From Microbacterium sp. LWH3-1.2 (lineage in GTDB: Bacteria; Actinomycetota; Actinomycetes; Actinomycetales; Microbacteriaceae), in NCBI RefSeq assembly GCF_040675855.1, contig NZ_JBEGIK010000001.1:1984001-2048000 (forward strand): DNA of 64,000 nt, given 5' to 3'. The notes below the pieces were generated by a model that was given only the letters and a program-made list of their open reading frames with translations, made no database searches and was not told the DNA's origin. Position numbers and translations under genes: made by a program. Below, piece by piece: positions 16,688-25,255 of this stretch (position 1 is its first letter; every line of letters starts with the position of its first letter).

Positions 16688-17742
16688 GCGACTGGGCCGG
16701 AATCGCCTGGCTGGTGGTGCTCCTCATCGCCAACGCCTTCTTCGTCGGTGCCGAGTTCGCCGTCATCTCGGCACGTCGCTCGCAGATCGAGCCCCTCGCC
16801 GAGAAGGGCTCGCGGTCGGCCAGGACCGCGCTGTACGCGATGGAGCACGCGACGCTCATGCTCGCGACGAGCCAGCTCGGGATCACGATCTGCTCGCTGC
16901 TGATCCTGAACGTCTCAGAGCCCGCGATCCACCACCTGCTGGCCGAGCCGCTGGGGCTCACCGGCTGGTCGGAAGCCGTCGTCGACGGCATCGCCTTCGC
17001 GGTCGCGCTGATCCTCGTGTCGTACCTGCACGTGGTGTTCGGCGAGATGGTTCCGAAGAACCTCGCCTTCTCGGTGCCTGACCGTGCGGTGCTCATGCTC
17101 GCGCCGCCGCTCGTGTGGGTGTCGAAGATCTTCCACCCGGTGATCGTGACGCTCAACTGGACCGCGAACCACATCGTGCGGCTGTTCCGCGTCGAGCCGA
17201 AGGACGAGGCCTCCTCGACCTTCACGCTCGAGGAGGTCGCGACCATCGTCAACCAGTCCCGCATCGAGGGCGTGCTCGACGACACGTCGGGAACGGTGGC
17301 CGCGGCCGTCGAGTTCACCGACAAGAAGGCCGCCGACGTCGCGGTGCCGCTGTCGCATCTCGTGACGCTCCCCGAGGTCACGACGCCCGACGAGATCGAA
17401 CGTGCGGTCGCCAAGCACGGCTTCTCGCGCTACGTGATCGTCGACGAGGCGGGCCTCCCGCTCGGCTACGTCCACCTCAAGGACATCCTCCGTGCGGCGG
17501 AGGGACCGGATGCCGCGACCGACGTCGCGCTCCCGATCGCGACGAAGCGCATCCACCACATGGTGCCGGTGCTGGAGTCGACCGATCTGGAGGACGCGCT
17601 CGCCGTGATGCGCCGCGCCGGGCGCCACCTCGCGCAGGTGCGCAACGAGTCGGGGGAGATCACCGCGGTGCTGTTCCTCGAGGACATCATCGAGGAGCTC
17701 ATCGGCGAGGTTCAGGACGCGACCCGCCGCCGCGGCTTCTGA
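16684..17742 (+). CDS. DUF21-CBS membrane protein lacking the CorC_HlyC domain
   Basis: The 352-residue paralogue of the preceding gene is translated from an ATG inside its stop codon (ATGA). It has the same DUF21 membrane domain (WLVVLLIANAFFVGAEFAVI, VVFGEMVPKNLAFSVPDRAV) and CBS pair (HLVTLPEVTTPDEIERAV, HMVPVLESTDLEDALAVM, VLFLEDIIEELIGEV) but stops there. This tandem long/short arrangement is common in actinobacteria and suggests a heteromeric transporter or regulator pair for divalent cations. Function is inferred from the family. Confidence 0.88.
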   Translation: MSDWAGIAWLVVLLIANAFFVGAEFAVISARRSQIEPLAEKGSRSARTALYAMEHATLMLATSQLGITICSLLILNVSEPAIHHLLAEPLGLTGWSEAVVDGIAFAVALILVSYLHVVFGEMVPKNLAFSVPDRAVLMLAPPLVWVSKIFHPVIVTLNWTANHIVRLFRVEPKDEASSTFTLEEVATIVNQSRIEGVLDDTSGTVAAAVEFTDKKAADVAVPLSHLVTLPEVTTPDEIERAVAKHGFSRYVIVDEAGLPLGYVHLKDILRAAEGPDAATDVALPIATKRIHHMVPVLESTDLEDALAVMRRAGRHLAQVRNESGEITAVLFLEDIIEELIGEVQDATRRRGF

Positions 17743-17748
17743 CGGAAG

Positions 17749-17795
17749 GAGATGAGCGGATGCCGCGGCCCGGGGCCGCGGCATCCGCTCATCTC
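17749..17795 (+). terminator. Long perfect hairpin terminator after the CBS operon
   Basis: A 22-base perfect stem with a 3-base loop begins 6 bases after the stop codon. Its core is GGATGCCGCGGCC and its complement. No U tract follows (TGTCCGGG). Confidence 0.75.
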
Positions 17796-17833
17796 TGTCC
17801 GGGTCTGTGAATCGGGGGTGGGGCGCGTCGCGA

Positions 17834-17866
17834 ACGTTCGGGGCGCACGGCGCGCGCCCCGAACGT
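17834..17866 (-). terminator. Hairpin past the old yellow enzyme gene
   Basis: A 13-base stem (ACGTTCGGGGCGC, 17834-17846, with its complement at 17854-17866) lies 38 bases past the namA stop on the minus strand. The motif GCGCCCCGAA is repeated at 17874. Together with the preceding hairpin it separates the two convergent operons. Confidence 0.5.
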
Positions 17867-17903
17867 GCGGGCGGCGCCCCGAATCCGGGGGAACCTCTCC
17901 GGG

Positions 17904-18968
17904 TCAGAGGCGGGCGCGGAGATACTGGGCGGGCCAGTAGTCGATCTCGGCGCCGAGCTCGGACGCGGCGCGCAGGCCGTAGTGCGGGTCGCGCAGCCAC
18001 TCGCGGCCGGCCATCACGGCGTCGGCGAGGTCTTCGGCGAGCACCCGCTCGGCGTGCGCCGCGTCGTCGATCATGCCCACGGCGTTCACCGGCACGCCGG
18101 CTTCTCGCCGCACCCGCGCCGCGAGCTCGACCTGGTACCCGGGCCCGCTCGTGAGCTTCTGGTGGGCGACGAGCCCGCCGCTGGAGATGTCGAAGAAGTC
18201 CGCGCCGCGCTCGGCCGCCCAGCCGGCGACGGTCGCGGTCTCGTCGGGATTCCAGCCGCCCTCTGCCCAATCCGTGGCCGAGAAGCGCACGATGACGGGA
18301 ATGCCGGGGGCGGCATCGGCTACCGCGTCGAGCACCCGCAGCAGCAGGCGCGCGCGGTTCTCGAGCGAGCCGCCGTACTCGTCCTCGCGGAGGTTCGACA
18401 GCGGGGAGAGGAACTGGTGCAGCAGGTACCCGTGGGCGCCGTGCACCTCGAGCACCTGGAAGCCGGCCTGGACGGCACGGCGGGCGGCCGCCGCGAAGTC
18501 GTCGACGATGCGGTCGATGCCGGCGACGTCCAGCGCCAGGGGCTCGGTGTAGCCGTCGAAGGCGACCGCCGACGGGGCGACGGTGCTCCAGCCGCCCTCC
18601 CCGGCGGAGACGGATCCCCGGCTCCCCGAGAACGGCGACCATGTCGAGGCCTTTCGCCCCGCGTGCGCGAGCTGCACGCCGGCGACCGCGCCGCGGCTGC
18701 GGATCGCGGCGACGATCGGCGTCCACGCATCGCGCTGCGCGTCGTTCCACAGGCCGGTGTCCTCCGGCGAGATCCGCCCTTCGGGCGACACCGCCGTCGC
18801 CTCCGCGACGACCATCCCCGCACCGCCCGACGCGAACTGCGCCAGATGCGTGTGGTGCCACTCCTGCGGTACGCCATCGACGGCGCTGTACTGGCACATC
18901 GGGGAGACCCAGAGGCGGTTGCGCACCGTCACGTCGCGCAGGGTGAGGGGGGTGAAAAGGCGGCTCAT
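17904..18968 (-). CDS. namA: NADH:flavin oxidoreductase, old yellow enzyme (YqjM/NamA type)
   Basis: The 354-residue FMN-dependent TIM-barrel enzyme reduces activated C=C bonds. Signatures are MSRLFTPLTLRDVTVRNRLW, VSPMCQYSA (Cys as in thermophilic-like OYEs), VQLAHAGRKAS, the HGAHGYLLHQFLSPLSNLRE stretch with His-x2-His, GGSLENRARLLLRV, and the FMN-phosphate site near RVLAEDLADAVMAGRE. The YqjM subgroup fits the MCQYSA motif and length. It is divergent from nnrD, with the two starts 41 bases apart. The physiological substrate is unknown. Confidence 0.93.
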   Translation of the reverse strand: MSRLFTPLTLRDVTVRNRLWVSPMCQYSAVDGVPQEWHHTHLAQFASGGAGMVVAEATAVSPEGRISPEDTGLWNDAQRDAWTPIVAAIRSRGAVAGVQLAHAGRKASTWSPFSGSRGSVSAGEGGWSTVAPSAVAFDGYTEPLALDVAGIDRIVDDFAAAARRAVQAGFQVLEVHGAHGYLLHQFLSPLSNLREDEYGGSLENRARLLLRVLDAVADAAPGIPVIVRFSATDWAEGGWNPDETATVAGWAAERGADFFDISSGGLVAHQKLTSGPGYQVELAARVRREAGVPVNAVGMIDDAAHAERVLAEDLADAVMAGREWLRDPHYGLRAASELGAEIDYWPAQYLRARL

Positions 18969-18997
18969 CGGGTCTCCGGATCGGATGGGGTGCGCGG

Positions 18998-19003
18998 TAC
19001 TGT
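18998..19003 (+). promoter_or_regulatory. -10 box of leaderless nnrD
   Basis: TACTGT, exactly 6 bases before the ATG at 19010. Confidence 0.5.
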
Positions 19004-19009
19004 GGCCGC

Positions 19010-19876
19010 ATGGTGAGGACGTGGACGCGCGCCGATGCCGCTCGCGCCCTGCGGAGGCCAACCGCCGACGACGACAAGTATTCCCGAGGCGTGCTGGGCA
19101 TGCGGACGGGCTCCGAGGCCTATCCGGGAGCCGCGGTCCTCGGTGTCGAGGCGGCCTGGCGCACAGGCCTCGGCATGGTGCGCTACCTCGGACCCGAACG
19201 TCCGACCGCTCTGGTGCTGGCACGACGGCCCGAGACGGTGTCGGCCGACGGGCGCGTGCAGGCATGGGTGATCGGATCGGGAACGGATGCCTCGGCCCGC
19301 ACTCCGTCCGACACCGCGGCCCTGCGGGCCCTGCTGTCCGACACCGACCCCGTCGTCGTCGACGCGGGCGCCCTGGATCTCGCCGCCGAGGCCACGGCAC
19401 CGCGCATCCTCACGCCGCACGACCGCGAGCACGCGCGGCTGCGCGCGGCGCTCGGCCTCGGGCACGCGCCGGCCGACCGCATCGACGCCGCCCGCGAGAC
19501 CGCGGAGGCCACCGGAGCAGTGGTGCTTCTGAAGGGCGCGGTGACCGTCGTCGTCGCACCGGACGGCTGGGCGGCTACCGTCGGGGCGGGCACACCGTGG
19601 CTCGCCACCGCGGGCACCGGCGACGTGCTCGCCGGCGTCATCGGAGCCCTGGTCGCGGGTGCTCTCGCTCAGGACGGACACACGGATGCCGCCTCCCTCG
19701 CTGCGCTCGCCGCCTCGGGCGCGTGGCTGCACGGGCGGGCGGGTGCGATCGCCGCCGAGGGGGCGAGCATCGCGGGCGCGTCGAGCTCTCCGCCGTTCGG
19801 GGACGGGCCGATCACGGCGCTGGACGTCGCGGAGGCGCTGCCCCGCGCGGTCGCAGAGGTGCTCGCCCGCGCCTGA
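19010..19876 (+). CDS. nnrD: ADP-dependent NAD(P)H-hydrate dehydratase
   Basis: The 288-residue protein has the ribokinase-like CARKD fold: DKYSRGVLGMRTGSEAYPGA at the N-terminus (near residue 23), VVVDAGALDLAA, ILTPHDREHARL (usual ILTPHPGEFARL), VVLLKGAVTVVVAP, and the nucleotide site WLATAGTGDVLAGVIGALVA. It repairs NADHX and NADPHX. The N-terminal epimerase (NnrE) found fused in many bacteria is absent. The ATG follows a TACTGT box by 6 bases. It is divergent from namA and stands alone. Confidence 0.93.
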   Translation: MVRTWTRADAARALRRPTADDDKYSRGVLGMRTGSEAYPGAAVLGVEAAWRTGLGMVRYLGPERPTALVLARRPETVSADGRVQAWVIGSGTDASARTPSDTAALRALLSDTDPVVVDAGALDLAAEATAPRILTPHDREHARLRAALGLGHAPADRIDAARETAEATGAVVLLKGAVTVVVAPDGWAATVGAGTPWLATAGTGDVLAGVIGALVAGALAQDGHTDAASLAALAASGAWLHGRAGAIAAEGASIAGASSSPPFGDGPITALDVAEALPRAVAEVLARA

Positions 19877-19949
19877 GCACGCACGACGCGCCCCGCGACG
19901 TACACAGCATCACGTCCCACCGCGTCCTGGGACGCTCGTCCGCGCTCCC

Positions 19950-19955
19950 TAGGAT
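19950..19955 (+). promoter_or_regulatory. -10 box of leaderless GT87-like gene
   Basis: TAGGAT, exactly 6 bases before the GTG at 19962. Confidence 0.5.
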
Positions 19956-19961
19956 GAAAGG

Positions 19962-21173
19962 GTGTTGCGGCGGACGTGGGTGTGGATCGCGTTCGTCCTC
20001 GTCCACGCCGCGGTGATCTGGCTCGGGTTCGTGGACGACCACGCTGCGTCCTGGGACGTCGACCAGCTGTATCGCTGGTGGGCGGGCCTCACGCTCGGCG
20101 GCGATGCGTTCCCCGGCATCACCGAGGACTGGATCTATCCGCCGCTGGCGCAGTTGCCGATCCTGCTCGTCGGGGTGTTCCGCGGGGTCGTGGACTACAC
20201 GCTCGGCTGGGGGCTGCTCGTGACGGCGCTGGACGCCGCCGCGTTCGCACTCCTGGTGGGCCCTGGCAGGTCGCGCGGCCGCATGCTCGCCGCGTGGTTC
20301 TGGCTGGCGGCGATCCTCGCGCTCGGCGGCGTGGGCATGTACCGGCTCGACGCGATGACGGTGCCGTTCGCAGTGGCCGGCTCCCTGTGGCTCGTCGGGC
20401 GCCCCTGGCTCGGCTCCGCGCTCCTCGCCGTCGCGACCTGGATCAAGGTGTGGCCGGCGGCACTGCTCGCGGCCGCCGTGATCGCCGTGCGCCGCCGGCT
20501 CGCGATCGTCGGGGCAGCGGCGGCCGTCTCGGCGGTCGTCGTCGCCGTCGTCCTGCTCGCCGGCGGTGGCCCGCACCTCCTCGGCTTCGTGGGCGACCAG
20601 ACCTCACGCGGCCTGCAGATCGAAGCGCCGGTGAGCAGCGTCTACCTGCTGCTGGCCCTCGGCGAGGTGCCCGGTGCGCGGATCTTCTACGACCCTGACC
20701 TGATCACGTTCCAGATCACCGGCCCCTCGGTCGACATCGTCATCATGCTGATGACCCCGGTCCTCATGCTCGGGATGCTGGGGATCGCGGTGACCGGTGC
20801 CGTCAAGACCTGGAGAGGCGCGTCGTTCGTCGCGCTGTTCCCGCCGCTGGCGGCCGCGTTCGTACTCGGCTTCATCGTTCTCAACAAGGTGGGTTCGCCG
20901 CAGTACATGACGTGGCTGATTGCGCCGATCGTCATCGGCCTCGCGATCGATCGGCGCCGGTGGCTGGGTCCCGCCGGCCTCACCGTCGTGATCCTGGCCC
21001 TCACGCAGGCGATCTTCCCGTTCTGGTACGACTGGATCCTCGTGCTGACACCCGCGGCCGTGTGGCTGCTCGTGCTGCGCAACGCGACTCTGCTGGCGCT
21101 GTTCGTGTGGGTGGTGGTGCGCGTGGCGCGAGTGCCCGTGCGTCAGGCGGTGCCGCTGCGCGTGTCAGAGTAG
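19962..21173 (+). CDS. Multi-pass membrane protein, GT87/DUF2029 mannosyltransferase-like
   Basis: The 403-residue protein has about 10 hydrophobic helices. After the first helix it has an acidic loop (FVDDHAASWDVDQLYRWW) followed by DWIYPPLAQLPIL, which resembles the first periplasmic loop of GT-C polyprenol-phosphate-dependent glycosyltransferases (actinobacterial GT87, mannosyl- or arabinosyltransferases). ATWIKVWPAALLAAAVIAV in the middle is also typical (the K-x-W/Y-P motif). It would add a sugar to cell-wall lipoglycans outside the membrane. The GTG start comes 6 bases after TAGGAT. The exact sugar and acceptor are unknown. Confidence 0.7.
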   Translation: MLRRTWVWIAFVLVHAAVIWLGFVDDHAASWDVDQLYRWWAGLTLGGDAFPGITEDWIYPPLAQLPILLVGVFRGVVDYTLGWGLLVTALDAAAFALLVGPGRSRGRMLAAWFWLAAILALGGVGMYRLDAMTVPFAVAGSLWLVGRPWLGSALLAVATWIKVWPAALLAAAVIAVRRRLAIVGAAAAVSAVVVAVVLLAGGGPHLLGFVGDQTSRGLQIEAPVSSVYLLLALGEVPGARIFYDPDLITFQITGPSVDIVIMLMTPVLMLGMLGIAVTGAVKTWRGASFVALFPPLAAAFVLGFIVLNKVGSPQYMTWLIAPIVIGLAIDRRRWLGPAGLTVVILALTQAIFPFWYDWILVLTPAAVWLLVLRNATLLALFVWVVVRVARVPVRQAVPLRVSE

Positions 21174-21225
21174 ACGTCGGGCCGCAGCTTCCGCCGCCCG
21201 TCGCTCCCCAGAGTCGGAGGTCCCC

Positions 21226-21552
21226 ATGCTCGTCGCCTTCTCCGTGGCACCCAGCGGAACCGGCCGCGCCGACGGCTCGGTGCACGATGCCGTGGCGGCC
21301 GCCGTGAGCGTCGTGCGCGACAGCGGCCTGCCGCACCGCACGACGTCGATGTTCACCGAGATCGAGGGGGAGTGGGACGACGTCTTCGACGTCGTCAGGC
21401 GTGCGACCGACGCCGTCGCGCCCTACGGCTCGCGGGTCTCGCTCGTGCTCAAGGCCGACATCCGTCCCGGGTACTCCGGCGAGCTCGACGGAAAGATCGA
21501 GCGGCTCGAGGCCGCGATCGACCGCCGGGAGGGCGAGGCCGACGCCGACTGA
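21226..21552 (+). CDS. MTH1187/YkoF-like thiamine-binding protein
   Basis: The 108-residue protein has the ferredoxin-like fold of the UPF0045/MTH1187 family: MLVAFSVAPSGTGRADGSVH, then RDSGLPHRTTSMFTEIEG, and a C-terminal VLKADIRPGYSGELDGKI. Members bind thiamine or related pyrimidines and are thought to buffer or sense them. It stands alone, 52 bases after the GT87-like gene; GAGGTCCCC is a weak ribosome site. Function is inferred from the family only. Confidence 0.85.
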   Translation: MLVAFSVAPSGTGRADGSVHDAVAAAVSVVRDSGLPHRTTSMFTEIEGEWDDVFDVVRRATDAVAPYGSRVSLVLKADIRPGYSGELDGKIERLEAAIDRREGEADAD

Positions 21553-21627
21553 CCCGTCGCTCCCGCGGGCTGGTGGCGTTCCGCGTCCCCGTGCCGAATC
21601 GATTCGACAGGATGCTGCGGCCACCGC

Positions 21628-21633
21628 TAGCAT
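21628..21633 (+). promoter_or_regulatory. -10 box of leaderless MFS gene
   Basis: TAGCAT, exactly 6 bases before the GTG at 21640. Confidence 0.5.
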
Positions 21634-21639
21634 GACGCC

Positions 21640-22857
21640 GTGACCTCCTCGAATCTCACGAGGGGGGCGGCGACGTGGGCGCTCCTTTCCCTCGCCGTCG
21701 GCAGCTTCGGTATCGGCATGACCGAGTTCGTCGTCATGGGCCTGCTCCCGAACATCGGCTCCGACCTGCTTCCGTCGCTCTGGCAGCTCCGCCAGGAGGA
21801 CGCGATCTATCAGGCCGGCTGGCTCGTCTCGCTCTACGCGCTCGGCGTCGTGGTCGGCGCGCCGACGATCGCAGGCGCCGTCGCGAAGTACCCGCGCCAC
21901 CGCGTGATGATCGGTCTGGCTCTCGCGCTCACCGTCTTCAACGCGCTCACCTTCCTGGCACCGACGTTCGAGTGGGTCGCGGCATCCCGCTTCTTCGCGG
22001 GGCTCCCGCACGGCGCGTACTTCGGTATCGGGGCGCTCGTCGCGGCGGACGTGCTCGGTCCGGGCAAGCGGGCGAAGGGCGTCGCGTTCGTGCTGACCGG
22101 CCTCACCGTCGCCAACGTCGTCGGCGTGCCGCTGGGCACGTATCTCGGCCAGCAGCTCGGATGGCGTGCGGCGTTCATGGTCGTGGCAGGGATCTTCGCG
22201 GCGGCGACCGTGCTGATCACGTTCTTCGTCCCCGAGCATCCGGGCGATCCGTCGCGCACGCTCCGCGCCGAGCTCAAGGTGTTCCGCATCGGGCAGGTGT
22301 GGCTGGCGCTGGGCGTCGGTGCGATCGGATTCGGTGGATTCTTCGCGGTGTACAGCTACGTCGCGCCGCTCGTGACGGAGGTCGCGGGCTCGCCGGAGTG
22401 GTCCGTGCCGATCGTGCTCGTGCTCATGGGCCTCGGCATGACGGTCGGCAACCTCGTCGGCGGGCATCTCGCCGACGTCGACCTCAAACGCACGCTGATC
22501 GGAGGACTCGTGGGACTCGCGGCAGTGCTCGCGATGCTCGCCATCACCGCGCAGTGGATCTGGGCGCTCGCGTTCTTCGTGTTCGCCGTCGGGTTCGTGG
22601 CGTCCGTCCTCAGCCCCACGATCCAGACGCGGCTGATGGACGTCGCCGAGGACAACCAGTCGATCGCTGCGGCGCTGAACCACTCGGCGCTCAACATCGG
22701 CAACAGCCTCGGCGCCTTCCTCGGCGGCGTCGTCATCGCCGCCGGCTGGGGATTCGGGGCACCGGCGTTGGTGGGCGTGGGACTCGCCCTCGCGGGGCTG
22801 GTGCTCGCGACGGCGAGCCTCATTCTCGAGCGGCGCGGGGTGCGCGTCGCGGTCTGA
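21640..22857 (+). CDS. MFS drug/sugar exporter, AraJ/Cmx-like (DHA1)
   Basis: The 405-residue protein has 12 predicted helices. It opens with ALLSLAVGSFGIGMTEFVVM, the first helix typical of AraJ/YdhP/Cmx exporters, and has the loop 2-3 motif (KYPRHRVMIG), RFFAGLPHGAYFGIGALVAA (motif C-like region) and LNHSALNIGNSLGAFLGGVV in helix 11. Drug or metabolite efflux is the family role; no neighbouring resistance gene indicates a substrate. The GTG start directly follows a -10-like box. Confidence 0.88.
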   Translation: MTSSNLTRGAATWALLSLAVGSFGIGMTEFVVMGLLPNIGSDLLPSLWQLRQEDAIYQAGWLVSLYALGVVVGAPTIAGAVAKYPRHRVMIGLALALTVFNALTFLAPTFEWVAASRFFAGLPHGAYFGIGALVAADVLGPGKRAKGVAFVLTGLTVANVVGVPLGTYLGQQLGWRAAFMVVAGIFAAATVLITFFVPEHPGDPSRTLRAELKVFRIGQVWLALGVGAIGFGGFFAVYSYVAPLVTEVAGSPEWSVPIVLVLMGLGMTVGNLVGGHLADVDLKRTLIGGLVGLAAVLAMLAITAQWIWALAFFVFAVGFVASVLSPTIQTRLMDVAEDNQSIAAALNHSALNIGNSLGAFLGGVVIAAGWGFGAPALVGVGLALAGLVLATASLILERRGVRVAV

Positions 22858-22888
22858 GCTGTCCGCCGGGACCGGTCCGCGCGATGGG

Positions 22889-22894
22889 TAGAGT
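22889..22894 (+). promoter_or_regulatory. -10 box of leaderless Nudix gene
   Basis: TAGAGT, exactly 6 bases before the ATG at 22901. Confidence 0.5.
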
Positions 22895-22900
22895 GAGCGG

Positions 22901-23659
22901 ATGCCGGAACCGACGCCGAACGCGGACCGTGCGCTGCAAGCGCTGAGCGACTCGATCGGCGGCGCGAGGACGCGCCGGCCCGAGGATGCCACCGACCCGG
23001 CCGTCCCCGTCGCCGCGACGGTCGTGCTGCTGCGCGACGGCGCCCACGGGCTCGAGGTGCTGATGATCGAACGGCCCGACCGCGGATCGTTCGCCGGCGC
23101 CTGGGTCTTTCCCGGCGGAAAGCTCGAAGACGCCGACCACGGCGCCGACGACGAGCCCGAAGAGACCGCCGCCCGCCGCGCCGGGGTGCGCGAGACGCAC
23201 GAGGAGACCGGGCTCGCGCTCGACTCCGGTGCGCTCGTGACGCTGTCGTGCTGGGATCCACCGCCCGGCCTCGCGCTGCGGATCCGCACCTGGTTCTTCG
23301 TGACGCGCGCCGACGCAGGTGCGCTGACGCTGTCGGCCGACGAGGTTGTGACCGCCGAGTGGCTGCGGCCCGCCGACGCACTCGCGCGGCACGGTCACGG
23401 CGGTTTCACGCTGTATCCGCCTACCTGGGTGACGCTCCATGGCCTGGCCGATCACGCCGACGCGGAGTCGGTCGCCGGCGCGGCGCGCCTCGGCGGCGTA
23501 CAGCGCTTCGAGACGGTCGCGCGTCGTGGCGGTGAGGGCCCGTTGCTGCTCTGGCAGGGCGACGACGAGTGGGAGGGCGACGCCGGGGGCGCAGCATCCG
23601 GTTCCCGTCATCGCCTGGAGATCGGCGCGCTGCCCTGGCGCTACCAGCGGACGGGTTGA
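22901..23659 (+). CDS. Nudix hydrolase, NUDT7/NUDT19-like
   Basis: The 252-residue protein contains a Nudix domain. AATVVLLRDGAHGLEVLMIE leads into FAGAWVFPGGKLEDADHG, an insertion, and the Nudix box core RETHEETGLAL. The stretched box with an insertion before REXXEE resembles the CoA-diphosphatase-like NUDT7/NUDT19 group more than MutT. It would hydrolyse a nucleoside diphosphate linked to another moiety; the substrate is not readable. It is convergent with metX, with only 12 bases between their stops. Confidence 0.88.
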   Translation: MPEPTPNADRALQALSDSIGGARTRRPEDATDPAVPVAATVVLLRDGAHGLEVLMIERPDRGSFAGAWVFPGGKLEDADHGADDEPEETAARRAGVRETHEETGLALDSGALVTLSCWDPPPGLALRIRTWFFVTRADAGALTLSADEVVTAEWLRPADALARHGHGGFTLYPPTWVTLHGLADHADAESVAGAARLGGVQRFETVARRGGEGPLLLWQGDDEWEGDAGGAASGSRHRLEIGALPWRYQRTG

Positions 23660-23671
23660 GGACCACGGGCG

Positions 23672-24877
23672 TCAGGCCTGGAGGAGCCGGCGCACGTGGG
23701 CGCCGACCGCCGTCGTCTCGATGAGGAAGCCGTCGTGGCCGAAGTCGCTCGAGAGGACGACGGCGCGGTCGCCATCGAGGGTGTTGCGGATGCCGCGCGC
23801 GATACGGTGCTGCCCGTCGATGGGGAAGAGCCGGTCGCTGTCGATGCCGAGCACCAGGGCTTTGGCGGTGACGAGGGCGAGGGCGTCCTCGACGCCCCCA
23901 CGGTCGCGGCCGACGTCGTGGGAGTTCATCGCCTCGACCAGCGTGATGTACGAGTTCGCGTCGAAGCGCCGCGTGAACTTGTTGCCGTGGAAGTCGAGGT
24001 ACGACTCGACGGCGAAGCGCCCGCCGTGCCCGAGCGGGCTCACGCCAGACTGCCAGGTGCGCTGGAAGCGCTGGTTGAGCTCCGTGGGGGAGCGGTAGTT
24101 GAGCAGGGCCATGCGGCGCGCGAGAGCGAGCCCGCGGTTCGGGCCGTCACCGTCCCCGGCGTCATAGTACTCGCCGCCCTGGAAGCGCGGGTCGACGCGG
24201 ATCGCCTCGAGCTGCACCGAGTTGAGGGCGACCTGGTCGGCCGTGTTGACGGGCGGCGACGACAGGATGCCCACGCGCTCCACGCGATCGGGGAGCATGA
24301 TGGACCACTCGAGCGCGTGCATGCCGCCCATCGACCCGCCCACGACCGCTGCCCAGACGTCGATGCCGAGGGCGTCGGCCAGGCGCACCTGCGCGGCGAC
24401 CTGGTCGCGGATCGTGAGGTACGGGAAGCGCGACGCCCACTCGTAGCCGTCGGGGCCGATCGACGCCGGGCCCGTCGACCCCTGGCATCCCCCCAGCATG
24501 TTCGGGGCCACGACGAACCAGCGGTCGGTGTCGATCGGCGCACCGGGACCGACGATATCGTCCCACCAGCCGGAGGTCGGGTGCCCCGCCCCCGCCGGCC
24601 CGCGCACGTGGCTGTCGCCGGTGAGCGCGTGCAGCACGAGCACGGCGTTGTCACGGGCGGAGTTGAGCTCGCCCCAGGTCTCGTACGCGAGGCGGTATGC
24701 CGGCAGCTCGCGGCCGCCCTCGGTGCGGAACGCCCCGAACGCGGCGAACTGGCGCTCGCCCAGCGGGTCGCCGTCGCGCCACGCACCAGTCGCCGGAGGG
24801 CGGCCCAGTAGCAGACGCGCGTCGGCCTCCGTCACGGGTGCGCTCGGCACCGTGTCTTCGGAGGTCTGCCAGTCCAT
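23672..24877 (-). CDS. metX: Homoserine O-acetyltransferase
   Basis: The 401-residue alpha/beta hydrolase-fold enzyme acetylates homoserine in methionine synthesis. Motifs: NAVLVLHALTGDSHVRGPAG (residues about 76-95), WFVVAPNMLGGCQGSTGP (oxyanion region), nucleophile elbow VVGGSMGGMHALEW, catalytic Asp in LVLGIDSDRLFPIDGQ, and catalytic His in SSDFGHDGFLIE. ATG 24877 (MDWQTSED) lies 6 bases after a GAGAAT box on the minus strand. Its partner metY is about 400 bases further upstream on the same strand, separated by a small plus-strand gene and a strong terminator, so the two are not one operon. Confidence 0.96.
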   Translation of the reverse strand: MDWQTSEDTVPSAPVTEADARLLLGRPPATGAWRDGDPLGERQFAAFGAFRTEGGRELPAYRLAYETWGELNSARDNAVLVLHALTGDSHVRGPAGAGHPTSGWWDDIVGPGAPIDTDRWFVVAPNMLGGCQGSTGPASIGPDGYEWASRFPYLTIRDQVAAQVRLADALGIDVWAAVVGGSMGGMHALEWSIMLPDRVERVGILSSPPVNTADQVALNSVQLEAIRVDPRFQGGEYYDAGDGDGPNRGLALARRMALLNYRSPTELNQRFQRTWQSGVSPLGHGGRFAVESYLDFHGNKFTRRFDANSYITLVEAMNSHDVGRDRGGVEDALALVTAKALVLGIDSDRLFPIDGQHRIARGIRNTLDGDRAVVLSSDFGHDGFLIETTAVGAHVRRLLQA

Positions 24878-24883
24878 TCGTCC

Positions 24884-24889
24884 ATTCTC
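24884..24889 (-). promoter_or_regulatory. -10 box of leaderless metX
   Basis: GAGAAT on the minus strand, 6 bases before the ATG at 24877. Confidence 0.4.
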
Positions 24890-24932
24890 GCGTGCGCATG
24901 CGGGGTGGTGCCGTCTGTTACACCGCGCATGG

Positions 24933-24938
24933 CAGAAT
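24933..24938 (+). promoter_or_regulatory. -10 box of the small acidic protein gene
   Basis: CAGAAT, exactly 6 bases before the ATG at 24945. Confidence 0.4.
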
Positions 24939-24944
24939 GCGCGC

Positions 24945-25196
24945 ATGTCGACCGCTGAGCCCTTCATGCCCGCCCACGAGCCCCGCGCGGCGGTGCCGCC
25001 GCAGGAACATGACCTCGATCACGACACCGACGTCATCTTCGACGAGGCCGAGAGCGATGGCACCGAAGGCGATCAGCGGCCCTGGCACAGTGACGACGCC
25101 GCGCCGACGCTCCCACGTCCGGTTCCAGGCGCGCACCTCACCGCCGAGGAGCTGGCGGCCGACTTCGCGGACGAGCCCGACAGCGACCGGGAATGA
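24945..25196 (+). CDS. Small acidic hypothetical protein
   Basis: I do not recognise this 83-residue protein. It is very acidic and low in complexity (EHDLDHDTDVIFDEAESDGT), with no hydrophobic segment and no cysteine, so it is probably soluble and partly disordered. The C-terminus AHLTAEELAADFADEPDSD looks helical. It lies opposite to and between metX and metY. The start is supported by a CAGAAT box 6 bases upstream and a strong terminator right at its stop codon. Confidence 0.6.
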   Translation: MSTAEPFMPAHEPRAAVPPQEHDLDHDTDVIFDEAESDGTEGDQRPWHSDDAAPTLPRPVPGAHLTAEELAADFADEPDSDRE

Positions 25197-25240
25197 CGGA
25201 TGCCGTGTGCCCGCACACAGCGCGGGCACACGGCATCCGT
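25196..25240. terminator. Strong bidirectional terminator
   Basis: A perfect 19-base stem with a 7-base loop begins in the stop codon of the small acidic gene and ends 16 bases from the metY stop. The outer ends are ACGGATGC and GCATCCGT. Confidence 0.8.
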
Positions 25241-25255
25241 ATCCCGAGGAAGGGA

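Noticed and set aside
17834..17890. CRISPR-like or tandem repeat from repeated GCGCCCCGAA
   Set aside because: Only two copies, both parts of hairpins between convergent genes.
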